Source: Volvox africanus (taxonomy: Eukaryota; Chlorophyta; Chlorophyceae; Chlamydomonadales; Volvocaceae). From it: a stretch of DNA of 64,000 nucleotides. Made by a program: the position numbers and the translations under genes. The stretch covers positions 1,860,001 through 1,924,000 of the forward strand of contig BSDZ01000089.1 in NCBI GenBank assembly GCA_030268105.1, read 5' to 3'. Under the pieces are notes generated by a model. That model searched no databases and was not told the DNA's origin. It worked only from the letters and a program-made list of their open reading frames with translations. Positions 48,568 through 60,653 of the stretch are shown here, in pieces. Positions within the stretch are counted from its first letter, which is position 1; each line of letters begins with the position of its first letter.

Positions 48568-51500
48568 ATGCAGTTCCTGCAGTATCGGCAACAGGATAGA
48601 GACGGGCACTTTAGGAAACATAACGAGTTATCTTTTCGGTTCGTTACTGGCTGGGGCCTCTGGCTGGACCGCGGAGGTGTCTGGTTTCTCTGACAGGCAG
48701 GCAGCTGCGCAGATTTCCTTGCAGCCTTACTGACCTCCGGCTGCGTGGTTAGTCTGCCGGATGCGGCAGGGAGTTCCAATGGCTGGTCTCCTGACGAAGG
48801 GCTCTGCCTGATGGACAGCAATCGATGAAGGGATTTTGAAATGGCAACCTGCAACGTCGCCCAGCATAAATATAGAAGGGCCGTTTGAATCATGTGAAGA
48901 GGACTGGCTGGCCACGCATGTCCGCTTGTGTCCGCCGGGATTGGCAGCTGTGTTCTATTGTGCCCAGTACTGCGCCGATGTGCCATTTCGGATTCACAAT
49001 TTCTCGGGGCTGGGTGAAATGAACGCGTACGACTAAATGGCAGGTGGAAACGAAGCTAGAAATTTTAAGTCGTTGCCAAGTTGGCCAACCCGTCCATCGG
49101 TGAGTTGCAATTTTATGATTCTGTGTTTTGGGGTTGGGAGGGGGAACTGAACATGTGATGCTGCATACATAACAGGATGTGATAGGCGCCCGGAAAGACA
49201 TCCCCAGCCGGCCGTATTGCACTGCAAAGGGTGTTAAGTGCTGCACTGCTTTGTGCATCGTTAAAGCGCTGTCGTTGTGTTGCTGTTCGTCAGAACTGCA
49301 GGAGTGGACTTCGCAGTCCTACGTTTTGCTTGCAAGAGCCTGGCACGTGCAGTTGCATAGTGAGGTCACTTTTGAGGCCGCTGCACGATTGTCATCGTCG
49401 TCCGGCAATACTTCGTCATCGTGCTGGTATCTGAGGAGCTTTCCGCGAAGGAGCGGAATCTGGATGCAAGAAGAACTGTTGTGGAGAAGCATGCATTCTG
49501 GCGCGCTGCATGAATGTTTGGAAAGTTGGGATCCTTCTTGGATCCATTGTACCCTGGTAACTGTTTGTGTTTAATGTACCATATGGGAACCTACAGACAG
49601 TTTTTTGTGGTATAATAATTATTGCGTAACACCAACTGTACATATCCGTCCTGAAGGATTTCCTTGCAACACGTGCCCGACGCTGTGGTAAACGAAGTGC
49701 ACTGTTACACGCAAATGAGTAATCGAGCAAGTAGGCAGGGTCGTAGCAGAAGGAACATTACAAACACGTTTCCTGCATAAGGCGCCCCGTGCGCAATCTA
49801 CAGGTTGACCGGCTGTCTTCTATCGGAATGAACATATGATTGAGCTTTGAGGGTAGATGTATGCGCCAGCATGCATTGGGGTCATATCATTCCTTGGCTT
49901 AAACATAAACATCTTTGCATCATAACTTTTCAGTCCTCAACCGTTTAGTTTATGCCTGTATGTGAGGAATACCGTGGTTTTAACCATGTAAATTACACTA
50001 TTCCTCAGATTGGTAAACAAGGGAACACAAATCCCCGTAGGTTGAAGTGAAAGAAGAATTCTCGAATTTTCATCAGTCATTACAGTTTTAAGTTCCTCAG
50101 CATACCTGCCATACCCATTTTCCTGATACCGTCGATGAAGCCCGTAATAGGTTCATGTACCACTGTGCGCAATTAAGTGTGATACAAGTTCGTGCCCCTT
50201 GCAGTCTGACAGCCAACAGAGATAGCCGTAGGGCTTAACGTTTAAGGTTAAGCCCTAAGCATTCGTTGGTGCACGCCCATTACGGTAGTGATGTGGCTAC
50301 ACCGTGACACACAACCGCCACAACAAGGACGGTGTGTCAAGGACGGTCAGCGCTTGGTCCTCTGGCTTGCTTAAGCAAGCATAGACCGTTTACGCCATGC
50401 CCACTGCAACGGGAGCCGGTGGCCAGCATCAGCTCGAAGTGGAATAAGCTGCGGCCACAAACGGAAATTCTAATGCATTGTGGTAAATCAAAACATTATT
50501 TACCGGATCCCGCATTACACACCCGCTGGCACAGTAACTCGCCATGCGGAAGCATTCCCTCGTTTCCGACGCCTTTCTCTGCCCTGGCTAGGCTATCCGC
50601 TGCGTTTACTACTGGATTTATGTTACCCGTTGTAGGACACACAGTGAGTATGAGACCTCCTGATACGGACCCAGGGGACTCTCCGTGACAACTTCTCAAT
50701 TAAGCTTTTTCATTTGCAAGGTTTGAATTGAAGAGTGGACTAGGAATGTGCGGAGCCAAACAAGGAAGCCAACAACAAGAGAACCACTGCGCGGAGCGCA
50801 TTGCGGTGCGCGCGCAATGCGCGGCCGGTCCGGGCAAATCGGCTGCGCCCGGTCCGCTCGGCTGCCGTACCCGGTCCGGGCGCGTTCTGAAGAAGAAAAA
50901 AGGAGCTGGTGCATGGGACGCGAATACGTGGAGCGTCGGCTGGTCCTTTTTTTATATGTGAGGGTTTGTGTGTGAGGTTTACATAAAGCACTGCAGCACA
51001 TAGCTAACCCGGGGCTGTGTGCGAATACGGGAAGCTGCGGTCTCACCTTCGTGTTTGCTTGCCCAGCCTCATACATCGCTCCACCCCGTGCTTTCGTAAC
51101 GTAATCAATCCGAAACGGGTCGAAGAAATGCGGAGAGATACACACAGGAGTGCATGTGCATGTTGTGGTAAGCGCCGCATTCTTAGCCTCGCATAGGCTC
51201 CGCACAATAACGGGATCCCTCTCACATCACTCATTAAAAGACATGGATCGAGTTGGCGGAATTATTCAATGGAGAGAAACAAACCACTCATCGCCATCAG
51301 CGCAGCACTCACTATAACGCCGGTCCGTCACTCTCCAAAGCGCACCTCAAACCTTGCAGACCGGTACACGGCAAAGAAGATGGCCGCTGTGATCAAATGG
51401 TGGACACACGTACATGTGCTTGCCGACATTGGCATATGGCGCAATCATCACTTCAGACCACTTGATCCCCAACTTACCCTGACATCCTGGGATTCCCATT

Positions 51501-52200
51501 GACCACGAAATAATTCTGCTATTGCTGGAGGGACGCAGGTGGAAAGAATTTGGGCCGAATGGAAGAGTTGAACGATCCCAGCGGACCCCCATCCAGCAGA
51601 ACCCCCGTGCGAACGCAGTGGAGCCTTTCAGGTCACTAGTCGTTCATCCTAAGAGATAAGTCACATCCGATGGTGGTTTGCTCTTCAAACGCAAATTATG
51701 AGAAGCATCACCGCGTTGTGATGGACGACCAGGGGACGTGGTCCACACACATCATACACCAGCTATCGTTCCCCTGCTAACCTCACTAAGGACTACCTCC
51801 ATTAGGAAGAACCGTCCATGCCGACCAGTTACGCAACAACTTCTCTAAATAGCTATCCACTCGCATTCATTGTCTCTCCTCGCCCCATGAGTTCGCCCAA
51901 TTTTCTGGGTTTGGAAGCGTGAAAATACGAAATGAATGTCGGTCGTATCACTGATCCGATAACGTCGTTGGGTGGCATAGTGGTTGGGCTCATCGATCGT
52001 CCAGCGCAGCAACGATGAGTTGACACCTGACATACATAAGACCAGATCACATCGTGGCCGCATGCGCCGACATCTAACCCGCTAAGTTGGAAGAACAGTA
52101 CCTGATTCCAGGTGCGGGGGACGTAGGCTGTACAGCCGGTACCACCCAGGAAATGGCGACGCAAAATGTCGTATGTGAGATTCCCCTACGATTGGGCTCG
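48568..52200. other. gene-poor region
   Basis: Many short open frames on both strands but no recognisable exon. A plus-strand stretch at about 49300-49500 (ELQEWTSQSYVLLARAWHVQ) looks weakly coding and follows a cag acceptor; it was not extended into a gene. A GC-rich patch at 50790-50900 has only simple-sequence character. Confidence 0.35.
50229..50257. repeat. perfect 11-bp stem-loop
   Basis: tagggcttaac (50229-50239), a 7-base loop, and gttaagcccta (50247-50257). A short intergenic hairpin of unknown meaning. Confidence 0.8.
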
Positions 52201-52242
52201 GGTTTGGGAAGCAACGTCAGGGTCTTGACTAGGCACGACACG

Positions 52243-52809
52243 TCAGCCATATGCGATCGTGACAGGGCCGCCGCCGGGAGTCAACACCACTGGTGGCGTT
52301 GCGCCGCCGGACCCGGCCCCCTTCACTGCCTCCCGTGAAACTGATCGCGCAGTACTGCTCGGCGAAGACGGCGTCACCGCACCCCTGGACAGAGGCGTCG
52401 TTGGTGTTGAGGGCGCCGCCCCGTCCCTCCACAGAAAGTTCGGGCTGGGCAGGCCCTCCGTTGAGGCATCGGATGCCTGCCATGCCGTGCTGTCCTGTAG
52501 GTATGGCGTCTGCGGAGATCGCAGCATCGCGGTCAGGTAATGCGGGGAGACGTAACGATGCCCCGCCGTGCCTGCCGCTGTACTACCGCCACTTCCGCCA
52601 GCGCATGAATCACAGAGTTGTGGGGAGTGCGACGGTGGTGTGGCAAAGACAGTGTTTCTCCTGGCCGGTCCCGGAGTTGGGGGCGAAAGGGGCGAGTGAA
52701 GGTTGTCCAGAAAATAAGGGTTTGGAGGCCCGGCCGTGGCAGTGGTTGTGGCCCAGGACCTCCCCAGGCGGGTCAGGTTCCGGCCGGTGATGTGTCCTGG
52801 AGGAACCAT
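52243..52809 (-). CDS. possible NUP35-like N-terminal exon
   Basis: Minus-strand frame from an ATG at 52809 (context accatgg). It is rich in Pro, Ser and Thr: PNPYFLDNLHSPLSPPTPGP, SPHYLTAMLRSPQTPYLQDS, LPSPNFLWRDGAAPSTPTTP. Spaced SP/TP motifs with a FLDNLHSP start and an LWRD block recall the N-terminal half of plant NUP35, an inner-ring nuclear pore protein. The diagnostic MPPN (RRM-like) domain with WVTVYGF was not found downstream, so this may be one exon of a gene I could not complete, or a compositionally biased false frame. The 3' boundary is open. Confidence 0.3.
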   Translation of the reverse strand: MVPPGHITGRNLTRLGRSWATTTATAGPPNPYFLDNLHSPLSPPTPGPARRNTVFATPPSHSPQLCDSCAGGSGGSTAAGTAGHRYVSPHYLTAMLRSPQTPYLQDSTAWQASDASTEGLPSPNFLWRDGAAPSTPTTPLSRGAVTPSSPSSTARSVSREAVKGAGSGGATPPVVLTPGGGPVTIAYG

Positions 52810-54142
52810 GGTGCATGGCAGTGAAGGAACAATGAACAACGAGGTTACAGGTGAAAAGAAGATTAACCACACGCTTCAGGCTTGGCAGATGGCTTGGCAG
52901 GGAGAGTTGTCTCGGCATAATAGCCAATGCTTTACAGCCATCTCTGGACAGTCCAAAGCCCAAACGGTTGCGAGGCAGTACACGTGAATCAGGCGGCCCA
53001 TAGACACCTTGGGCACTGCGTAGAATACGTGAATCTGGGGCAAATGATATGCAGGACTATTGCAAGCGATGGGCACCCCGAAGTTTCTTGCGCGCAAATC
53101 AGTGAACTCCTATTGCGCTGTAGTCTACAACAACGCCAATATAAGCCAAAGCAGAAGCACGTGAATGTCAACCCCTCCCACCTAGGGATGCGGCTCCACG
53201 ACGCCCAGGCCGCGGTCCAAGCGCGCTGCTGCATGCGCCCCGATCCCGCGTCGGTGCATGTGCCGCCGCCATGGCTGCTTCCGCTATTGCTGGCGCGCTG
53301 CCAGGCCTCCGACTGGTGACCGCCTGTGGGCCCGAAACTTTCAGGTTAATCGCGTATAAGAGGATGCCCGAGATAAATATGACAGTCAGTGTCTGTTTGT
53401 TGCTCAGTTGCCGATGGATCGCCCTTGTGCGTCCCTTTCCATTGAGGCCCCCTCCCTATTTATCTCCTACCTTCTAAAGCTCAAGCCGGGATACTTTTTG
53501 GCAGTTATTATTAAGCCTAATAAGTGGCACGTTGATTGACTCACCGGCAGGCAGGGTTGCACCAGCGCGTGGTGCTGATGTCCCAGAAGCTTGTCCATTT
53601 GGCGATCCGGAGAGGCACGGTCAATCACGGTGAAAGCTGCCGGCGATCGCATTAGGTGGGCCATAGTGGTGGTCGTCGCGTATGTGGTGTGTCGAAGCGG
53701 CTCACTGAGGCAATTATAGCAGCAAACAGCAATGGCATCGGCAAGCGGGACCAGCAACGGCATCGGTGACGACTCAGGATATGACTTTGTTGCAGTCTAA
53801 GGCCTGCTAGGGCACGTCCTCAATATCGTTTTTTGGTGTCCTCACGATGTGAACACGGGTCACACACTATGATGCCAGGGCTCCTTGATTCGCGGAATAA
53901 TATTATGTGCGTGTGGACGACGCACATGGAGCCTGACCATCATGGCACCCAAACCCGAATGACCATACTGTTCATGTAATCATATGACCTGTTCCTTCAA
54001 GATTTCCAGCCAATATTTCCGGGTATCAAGGCCGGGTGCCGGCGCGTGCTTCTGATACCCTGTGGATGTAGGTGCCGTGGCGTTTGTACTAGGCAGCCAG
54101 GACACTGGCGGGCGTGTAATGTAGTGGGCAGGCCCACAGCGC
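52810..54142. other. gene-poor region
   Basis: No supported exon. A GC-rich block at 53190-53330 is open in several frames on both strands and could hold an exon of the gene at 52.2-52.8 kb, but nothing joins it in frame convincingly. Confidence 0.35.
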
Positions 54143-55451
54143 TCACTTAATCAGTCGCTCTAGCTCCAGTGCTGATGCTAGCTTCTCCCTCTCCCAAACA
54201 AGTTGCCGCACGACTTCATCATTCGACGTTCGAGCCGCTGCTTCCTGCGCCAGCTGCTCCTGCGTTGCGGTTAAATGAGAGGACAGCTCCGCCACGCGCT
54301 TTTCGGCCGTTTTCCTGCGTGTATTGGTGAACATTTCTGTCCTTGTTATGTGGCCTATCGTGCAAAGCTCAACTCGCCCTCTCGCCATGTACTTTTTCCG
54401 GACCAAGCCGCACTATGTGGGGTCGGAGGATGCATACGCGTCAGCCGGACAATGGCACAGCCTGCACACTGTACTGCAGAGCCTGAATCGGAAGGCGCAA
54501 GGATAGAGTTGCATTTATGCCCCCACTATTTTACGACAAATATTTTTTTCGGTGGCTAGCAGCTAGGTAACCCCGCCGGCTTCGAAACCCCGTACAGGGA
54601 CTTGGCGCGAACGCAGTGGGAACGAACTCACTTGCCCCGTTTGAGGTCAGCCACAAGTTGCCGGGCACGTTGCTGCAGCGCCGATATGGCGGTTTGAAGC
54701 GTTCCCACCTGCTGCATGGCCGCATCTTTCAGCGCAGCTTCTGCTTGTACGGATGCCAGCTCCGTTTGTAATGTCTGGCCGTCGGCCTGCATGAGAATGC
54801 AAGATTGCAGCACAAATAGTGCTATGTGCCTGCAAATTTCGTTGAATGACATTCATGTAAACAGACTCTTTCCTGTCGCACCTGTAGCCCTGCAACCGTC
54901 TGTTGAAGTTTATCAACTTTATTTAAAAGATCATTGGTAACTTCAGCGGAAGCATTTTGGAGCCGTTGGTGCTTTGCATCAAGCTCTGAATATGCCTGTT
55001 CCGAAGCCCGCAAGCCGGCATCCAAGCCCGATATGTGGCCCTGAAATTTTATTAGAAATGGGACACGGACAAATAATGTTTTCAAGGAGCTCAAATAAGT
55101 GGGTTTCAATTTTCTGCTCGAAGAGCTGCCGACATACCTTCAGAAGCCTATCTGCCTCGGCCTTTGCTATGGACAAAGAACGGACTTCCTCCTCCTAAAA
55201 ACCGATTCGCATAATTAGGAAACGCACTCATGCCGGCTTTTAGTAGACCAACGCTTTACCAGTTGGCGCTTGTGGCGGACAAGGTCGTCCCTTTCGCGCT
55301 GTGTTGCGGTGAGCAAATTGCTGTAGGCCATACGGTATTCATGAACGGCCACCTGACTGCCTTGTAAAGTTCGGAAGACGGCATCGTCACGTCGAAAGAC
55401 ATGGAAGGCAGGTCCATTTGCAGACAACGATGACCATGTCATATGGACCAT
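54143..55451 (-). CDS. coiled-coil protein of unknown function
   Basis: Five exons in coding order: 55451-55260, 55194-55138, 55040-54882, 54786-54632 and 54314-54143 (TGA); about 244 residues, all junctions in frame with good donors (gtaaag, gtatgt, gtgcga, gtgagt). Nearly the whole protein is predicted helix with heptad-like spacing: VAVHEYRMAYSNLLTATQRE, EEEVRSLSIAKAEADRLL, YSELDAKHQRLQNASAEV, ELASVQAEAALKDAAMQQ and KRVAELSSHLTATQEQLAQE. No catalytic or binding motif is seen. It lies 327 bases downstream of the IFT74 stop on the same strand. It is not part of IFT74, whose C-terminus is complete. A role near the cilium is only a guess from position. The ATG at 55451 is the first in frame, and more exons upstream are not excluded. 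Confidence 0.7.
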
Positions 55452-55778
55452 CTTTACATGGTTACTAAAAGCTTACTACATGAAATGCGTTGCAAATGGC
55501 CATCAGCTGTTTATGCTGTTCCCGAGCGACGCATGACCAATTATCGCTACAGCGCCGCGTTCAGCCTTATGTGCCCCCTCCTCTACCTGAACCATTGCTA
55601 TGTACAATTGTTGACATCCAGGACCCCTCTTACAAATCTTAAAATGCATCCGGCTGCGCTTAAGCCGATTCCACACTGCATTTGCTTGAGTGCGGTACGG
55701 CAAAGACCAGATTTTGCCAACGTGCAACCCCTTGCTCAGGAGACGACGTCAGCCGCAAGCGTTATTCGCCCACTTTGG

Positions 55779-58700
55779 TCAGTAAGCAACCCCTTGCCGC
55801 ACAAGCACGTTGAGTTCGTCCACAAGGCTCGAGATATTGCTGGCGAGCTGTCGATAATTTGTCTCGCTCTCCTTCGCCTTAATGAACTCGTTCATTTCGA
55901 AGACGCCTGCGTTGAGCGTCTTGAGCTTAACCTCCATCTTCTCCAGCTGCACTTGCAGGCTGTGATCCTGCAAGGAAACATAATTTTGCAAAAAGGCACA
56001 ACGCTGAGCACTGAGCGAGTCTGTTGACAAGGGCAAAATTCATACCCAGGAAAATTTTATGGTTATATTGCTACCAATTGCAACAAAGTTCTAAGTATTC
56101 GAGCTGCAAGGCTTCCCGTAACTGCTTCCCACCTGCAGCTGAGCGCGTTTGGCCTGGAACTTAAGACCCTTCTCTGCCACGATGGAACGAAGCAAGTCCT
56201 TGCGCTTAAGCAGCACTGACCGGAGCCCCTCCATGCGCTCGCGTGTGAGTTGCGCTTTGCGCTGAATTTCCTCCACCTGCCGGACGAGCGGAGTTGCGGG
56301 AATTTGGTATCAGAATAGAGTAGGCTCGATGGAGTGCGAAACCTAGGCTCGATGGAGTAGGCTTGATGGAGTGCGCGCACTAAGAGCATGACCCCCAAAG
56401 ACCCAATGTGGGCGACGCAGGAGCCATTTGGTAGCACACCTTCATGCACTCGGAAGGTTGCAACCATCAGCGTCGTTCATACCCGTGAATCTCACAAGCG
56501 CACCAAGCTACTAATTATGCTGAACATGCACTCGCTGCAGCACCCAAGGCCATGCCGATGGACGCGACCTCACACACATCAGCTTAATATCCCATCCTTG
56601 AACTAGCTGTAAGTAGCAGCCCGCCTTCCGTACACCCACTCAAGCGTGCAGGTGGTGATACCCTTCTCCACCCTGCTCATGGTGAGGTGCTGACTCACAC
56701 TGCCGAACTCCGTCATCTCCTTCTCCATCGCCGTCTGCCGGTCGGCAAGCTGTGTAAGCTCCAACTTGATCTTGTCCTCAAGTGTGTCAATCTTCTCGAG
56801 CTCGGTCCGCCTCATGGACAGCTCCTGTATGTGCCCACATGGGTAACTTTCAGTTAAGGGCATGCACCTTGACCGCGGGATACGTTAGATCAAGTGCCGG
56901 CAATTGTGAAGCGGAAGTTGCGATAACCGGGTCTGCCCACATAGTCCACCTGGGTTTGTCGGGAGTTTTCCATCGTGATGGTCACGGTACAGATAAGTCT
57001 ATGCGTACCTCCTTAAGCCGCTCCTGCGTGGTCTGCGTGTTCTCGAGCTGCATCTTCTTGTACTCCAGCTCGTCTTGCATCTCCTTGAACTTCTTCTGGG
57101 AGGGAAGCGCCGAGCCGATAATGCCTTGCATTTTGACTACTTTCTCCAAGATGGCGACGATGCCGTCCTCCTTAGACTGCTTCTCCTGTGAGTCATATTA
57201 GAAGGGTAGCGGAATGCGACGGGAGAAGATACATAGGAGTTATCGCATTCTTCGATTGTGGATGCGTCGCAACCGACTTCTGTAGCGCCAAAAGCTACCT
57301 AACATGTTGCGTGCTTCAAAAACTCGTTCCCTAACTCCCATTACTACCCGGCGACATGGGGTACCCAGGTATGGACCTTCCAATGCTGTGCAAGCGCGGT
57401 TGATATAGGCGATTTGCATTTCAGCATCACATAGCCAGCATCGGGCGTCGCGCTACTCTATATTCATGTAAGGCATGCAGCCACGCAGGGCTATAAACCA
57501 ACCTGCATCTTGGCGGCCTTGCGGCTTGGAAATCCATCCATGAAGTTATTCAGGTCTCGCTCCTTAGCCAGCAGCTCCTCAAATTTCTCGCGATTGGCCT
57601 TTTCCTCGGCGGCTGCTGCACCGCTGGTAGCGCCACCCATCGACTTGACCCGCTCCTCCATCTTCTTGATCTGGTCCTGCAGGTCCCGAATCTGCGCAGC
57701 GACAAGGCAACGCGGGAAGCAAAAGAGACTCGCCTCAGTTTTATTTCTTTTCGGGGAGGGGCAATAATTTCCCTTCACAAGCGCTATTCGCAACAATTCA
57801 ACCTCGGCTCTGGATGTATTACTCTCCCCGTACATCCGTCTTAAGTCGGAATATCATTGTCGCAGTTATCCACGCAGCGACGCCCCAGCGCGTGCAGTGA
57901 ACCCTACCTGCTGCGTCATATTCTCCACCTCCGTGTTGTCGCGCTTAATCTTGGCCATAAGATCAGCACGAAGCTCCTCGGGGCTGCGCTTGCTCTGCCG
58001 CTCCTCCTCTGTCAGCTCGTACTTGCGCTCAGTCAGAGCGCGAATCTGCTCCTGCAGCTGCAGGCTACGCTGCTTGAAGGGGTTGCGCGCCAGCTCGCCC
58101 TCCGACGCCTGAAGCTGCTTATCTAGGTCCTCTAACACCTCCTCGAAGCGCTTGCTATCAGCCTGTTTCAGGCAACATACGGGCCGTGGCGGTGATGCGA
58201 ATGCGTCTTGCCAGGAAAGGTATGGCACGTAACAGATGACGTTTTGCGACACGGTTGTCGGCATGCGGAAACATCTTCTGAATTGAAGCCATGACTGAAA
58301 TCGGCTGCGCTTTAAGTGCTGCGGATGAACAATATGCGTTGGGCTACACGTGTGCTCAACAAGGGAGCACCTTCGTTGCGAGGAATATTATGCAAGGGGA
58401 GTTGACCTGAAAGTCAATCTTGATTGGCGTCGGTGAAAGCTTCCGTCGCCGAGCAAAACCCAAGAGTGCGATGCTTCTATATTTAAACATGGCAAAATCT
58501 GGAGGCTAAGAGGATTGAATCCAATTCGCTGTTCGGACGCTCCTATCGACAGCGGGCCCCACCTGTAGCTGCTGTTGCTCGCTAATTAGCTCCGCGTATT
58601 GCTGGCGCTGCGAGGGCGGCATCGAGTTCAGGCGCTGGTCCATGGACGCCTGTATTTCCGCCATCTTTGTCTCGGCCTGGCGAACGGGGCGAGGGGCATT

Positions 58701-60340
58701 CGGGGTTTTTGTGGGCCAGCCGCCTGGACCTCTGAGCCAAAAATATACACGCCTATTAGAAATGCATAGCATGGGTAAGGACTTGTTGGGCCTCAAGACC
58801 ACACGCTGCAAGGTCAGCACAAAGCTTAGCTTAGCTAAGCTTACGTTTCGAGATACTCCATAGCGCAAGGGGAGCGGAGGGGAGAAGCGCTTTCGTCAAC
58901 AAAGTTTGTTCCGTTCCAATTGTGCAGAGAACTACCCGAGGAAGTACATCGCAACGCAATATGGGGACGGCACGCTGGGAATCGTGAGCGGGTCAATGCA
59001 TTCACAAACTTCGGCGATTGACAACAACGATTGCAAGTTCACCCGAGCCTCACGCGGCCACCACTGAGCCGCTGACCACCTCTGATTGCCTTTAGCCGCC
59101 TTCACAACCATATGCAGACTATTGCCCTCGGTCCTTATGGCCTGTCCTCAATAGTCCGCCCCTTGTAGGAGAGCCGTCAAGTCCTTGTTTCCAGTCAACA
59201 TTATGTTTTGTCTGCGCTCTCGCTCGTTCGCCTCTTCCCCCTTTCCTTTCCCTCATACCTGCTTCGCCTTGGACTCCAGGTTCAATCGTTCGGTCAGCAC
59301 TTCGTCCACACGCTTGCGCTGCTGCTCATTGCGGTCACGAAGCGCGGTGTGCTCTTGCTGGATCATGAAAATCGGGGTCTGTGAGCCCACCTGTGAGTTC
59401 GTACCATGGAAAGAAACAACGGACGAAAGAGCGGCTTAATGCCCAAGGCTACGGTACGCGATAGGCCTGGGCATGGCAGTACTTGTATTTTACGAAAATC
59501 CTATGCTTCATCAGCCCCCCCTTCGCCTGTCCCCGTCAAACGTGTGTTGTATCCCCCCTAGCACTGAGCGCAAACGCAATACTATTAACACAATATTTAC
59601 GATACCTTGTCCAGCACCGTGTTGTAATCCGCAAGGGCCTCCTGCAGGATTTTAACCTCCTTCGAGAGGTCATTTGCCCGCTTATCCATGCTGTTGTACT
59701 GCGCCTGCTTGCGCTCAAGAGCCTCCAAGTCCGACTGCAGAGTAGGCGCGATAGCCAATTGCTAGTCACTGATTGAGCGAGCAGCGCTTTCAGTTGACAC
59801 GTTACCGATTCCCTACAATCGCCGTGCCATGCCACAGCTGTGGTTACAGCGACTACTTACCTTCATTTGCTGCGTGACCTGAGCAATTTCCATGCGTTTT
59901 TGTCGAAGTTCGTTCATGAAATAGTTCTTGTCCAGAACTTGCCGGCCCACGCCGGCAGCTGCAGTCTTCATACCCGACACGCCATGGTTCGTAATTGGGC
60001 GGTTCTCCACTTGCAGACTCTGACCTGCCCGCGCAGCTGCCGCCGCTGTAGCTGCTTGTTGACCAGTTCCCGGACGTTGAGAAGCCGTCCCAAGGCGCTT
60101 GTAAGCGGTGCCTGGCGGCCCACCGGTAGGGCCCGGTCCTCCGCGCATGGCAGTGCCGGGCGGTACACCACCAATGATAGAGCCTCCTGGCGGGCGCACT
60201 CCTACAGGAACGCCTGAAGCAGGTCCTCTGCTACCTGTCATAGGTCGGTCAGGAGCTGGAACGGCTGAACCAGTTGGAGCTTTCCCAAGGCCCCCCGAAT
60301 GGGAGAGTGCAAGGGCACCGCGGCTGGACGGTCGATCCAT
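55779..60340 (-). CDS. IFT74: intraflagellar transport protein IFT74
   Basis: IFT-B core subunit that pairs with IFT81 to bind and carry tubulin along the cilium. Ten exons in coding order: 60340-59861, 59734-59606, 59390-59259, 58676-58563, 58162-57908, 57691-57503, 57185-57009, 56824-56672, 56276-56133 and 55967-55779; 653 residues, and every intron falls between codons. The N-terminus is a basic, Pro/Gly/Arg-rich tail (MDRPSSRGALALSHSGGLGK), as in the tubulin-binding end of IFT74. It is followed by the conserved GMKTAAAGVGRQVLDKNYF. The rest is coiled coil: ALADYNTVLDK, NSMPPSQRQQYAELI, RDLNNFMDGFPSRKAAKM, and the end VFEMNEFIKAKESETNYRQL. These line up with human IFT74 (600 residues) from end to end. 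Introns are mostly 80-420 bases. Confidence 0.97.
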
Positions 60341-60653
60341 CTTCAGCCAACGACGGCTATTTAATAGTTTTTATTGGCTTTGGATTAATCCAGCCAGGTT
60401 GTGGCAAATGTGTCTGCTGCAAAGTTCGGAGGAAAGATACTTATATAAATTTCGAAGTTGATTTGAGCTGCAAGAAATGACTAGTGTATCTTGGCTCGAC
60501 ACTGCTAAATACTGAGGAAATGAGACCGGAACTGAATGCGGACTTGACATGAAGCTCGGCCAAAGTCCCGTACAGAATGTTACACGAAGGTCAGGTAACG
60601 CTAGCAATTTTACATTGTCAAATTTGACACAATCGCCGATGTGAAGCTTGATA

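Noticed and set aside
48438..48986. 182-codon minus-strand frame
   Set aside because: Overlaps the last COA1-like exon in antisense and shows no recognisable motif.
52293..52790. 165-codon plus-strand frame
   Set aside because: Arg/Pro-rich shadow of the minus-strand Pro/Ser-rich frame; no similarity.
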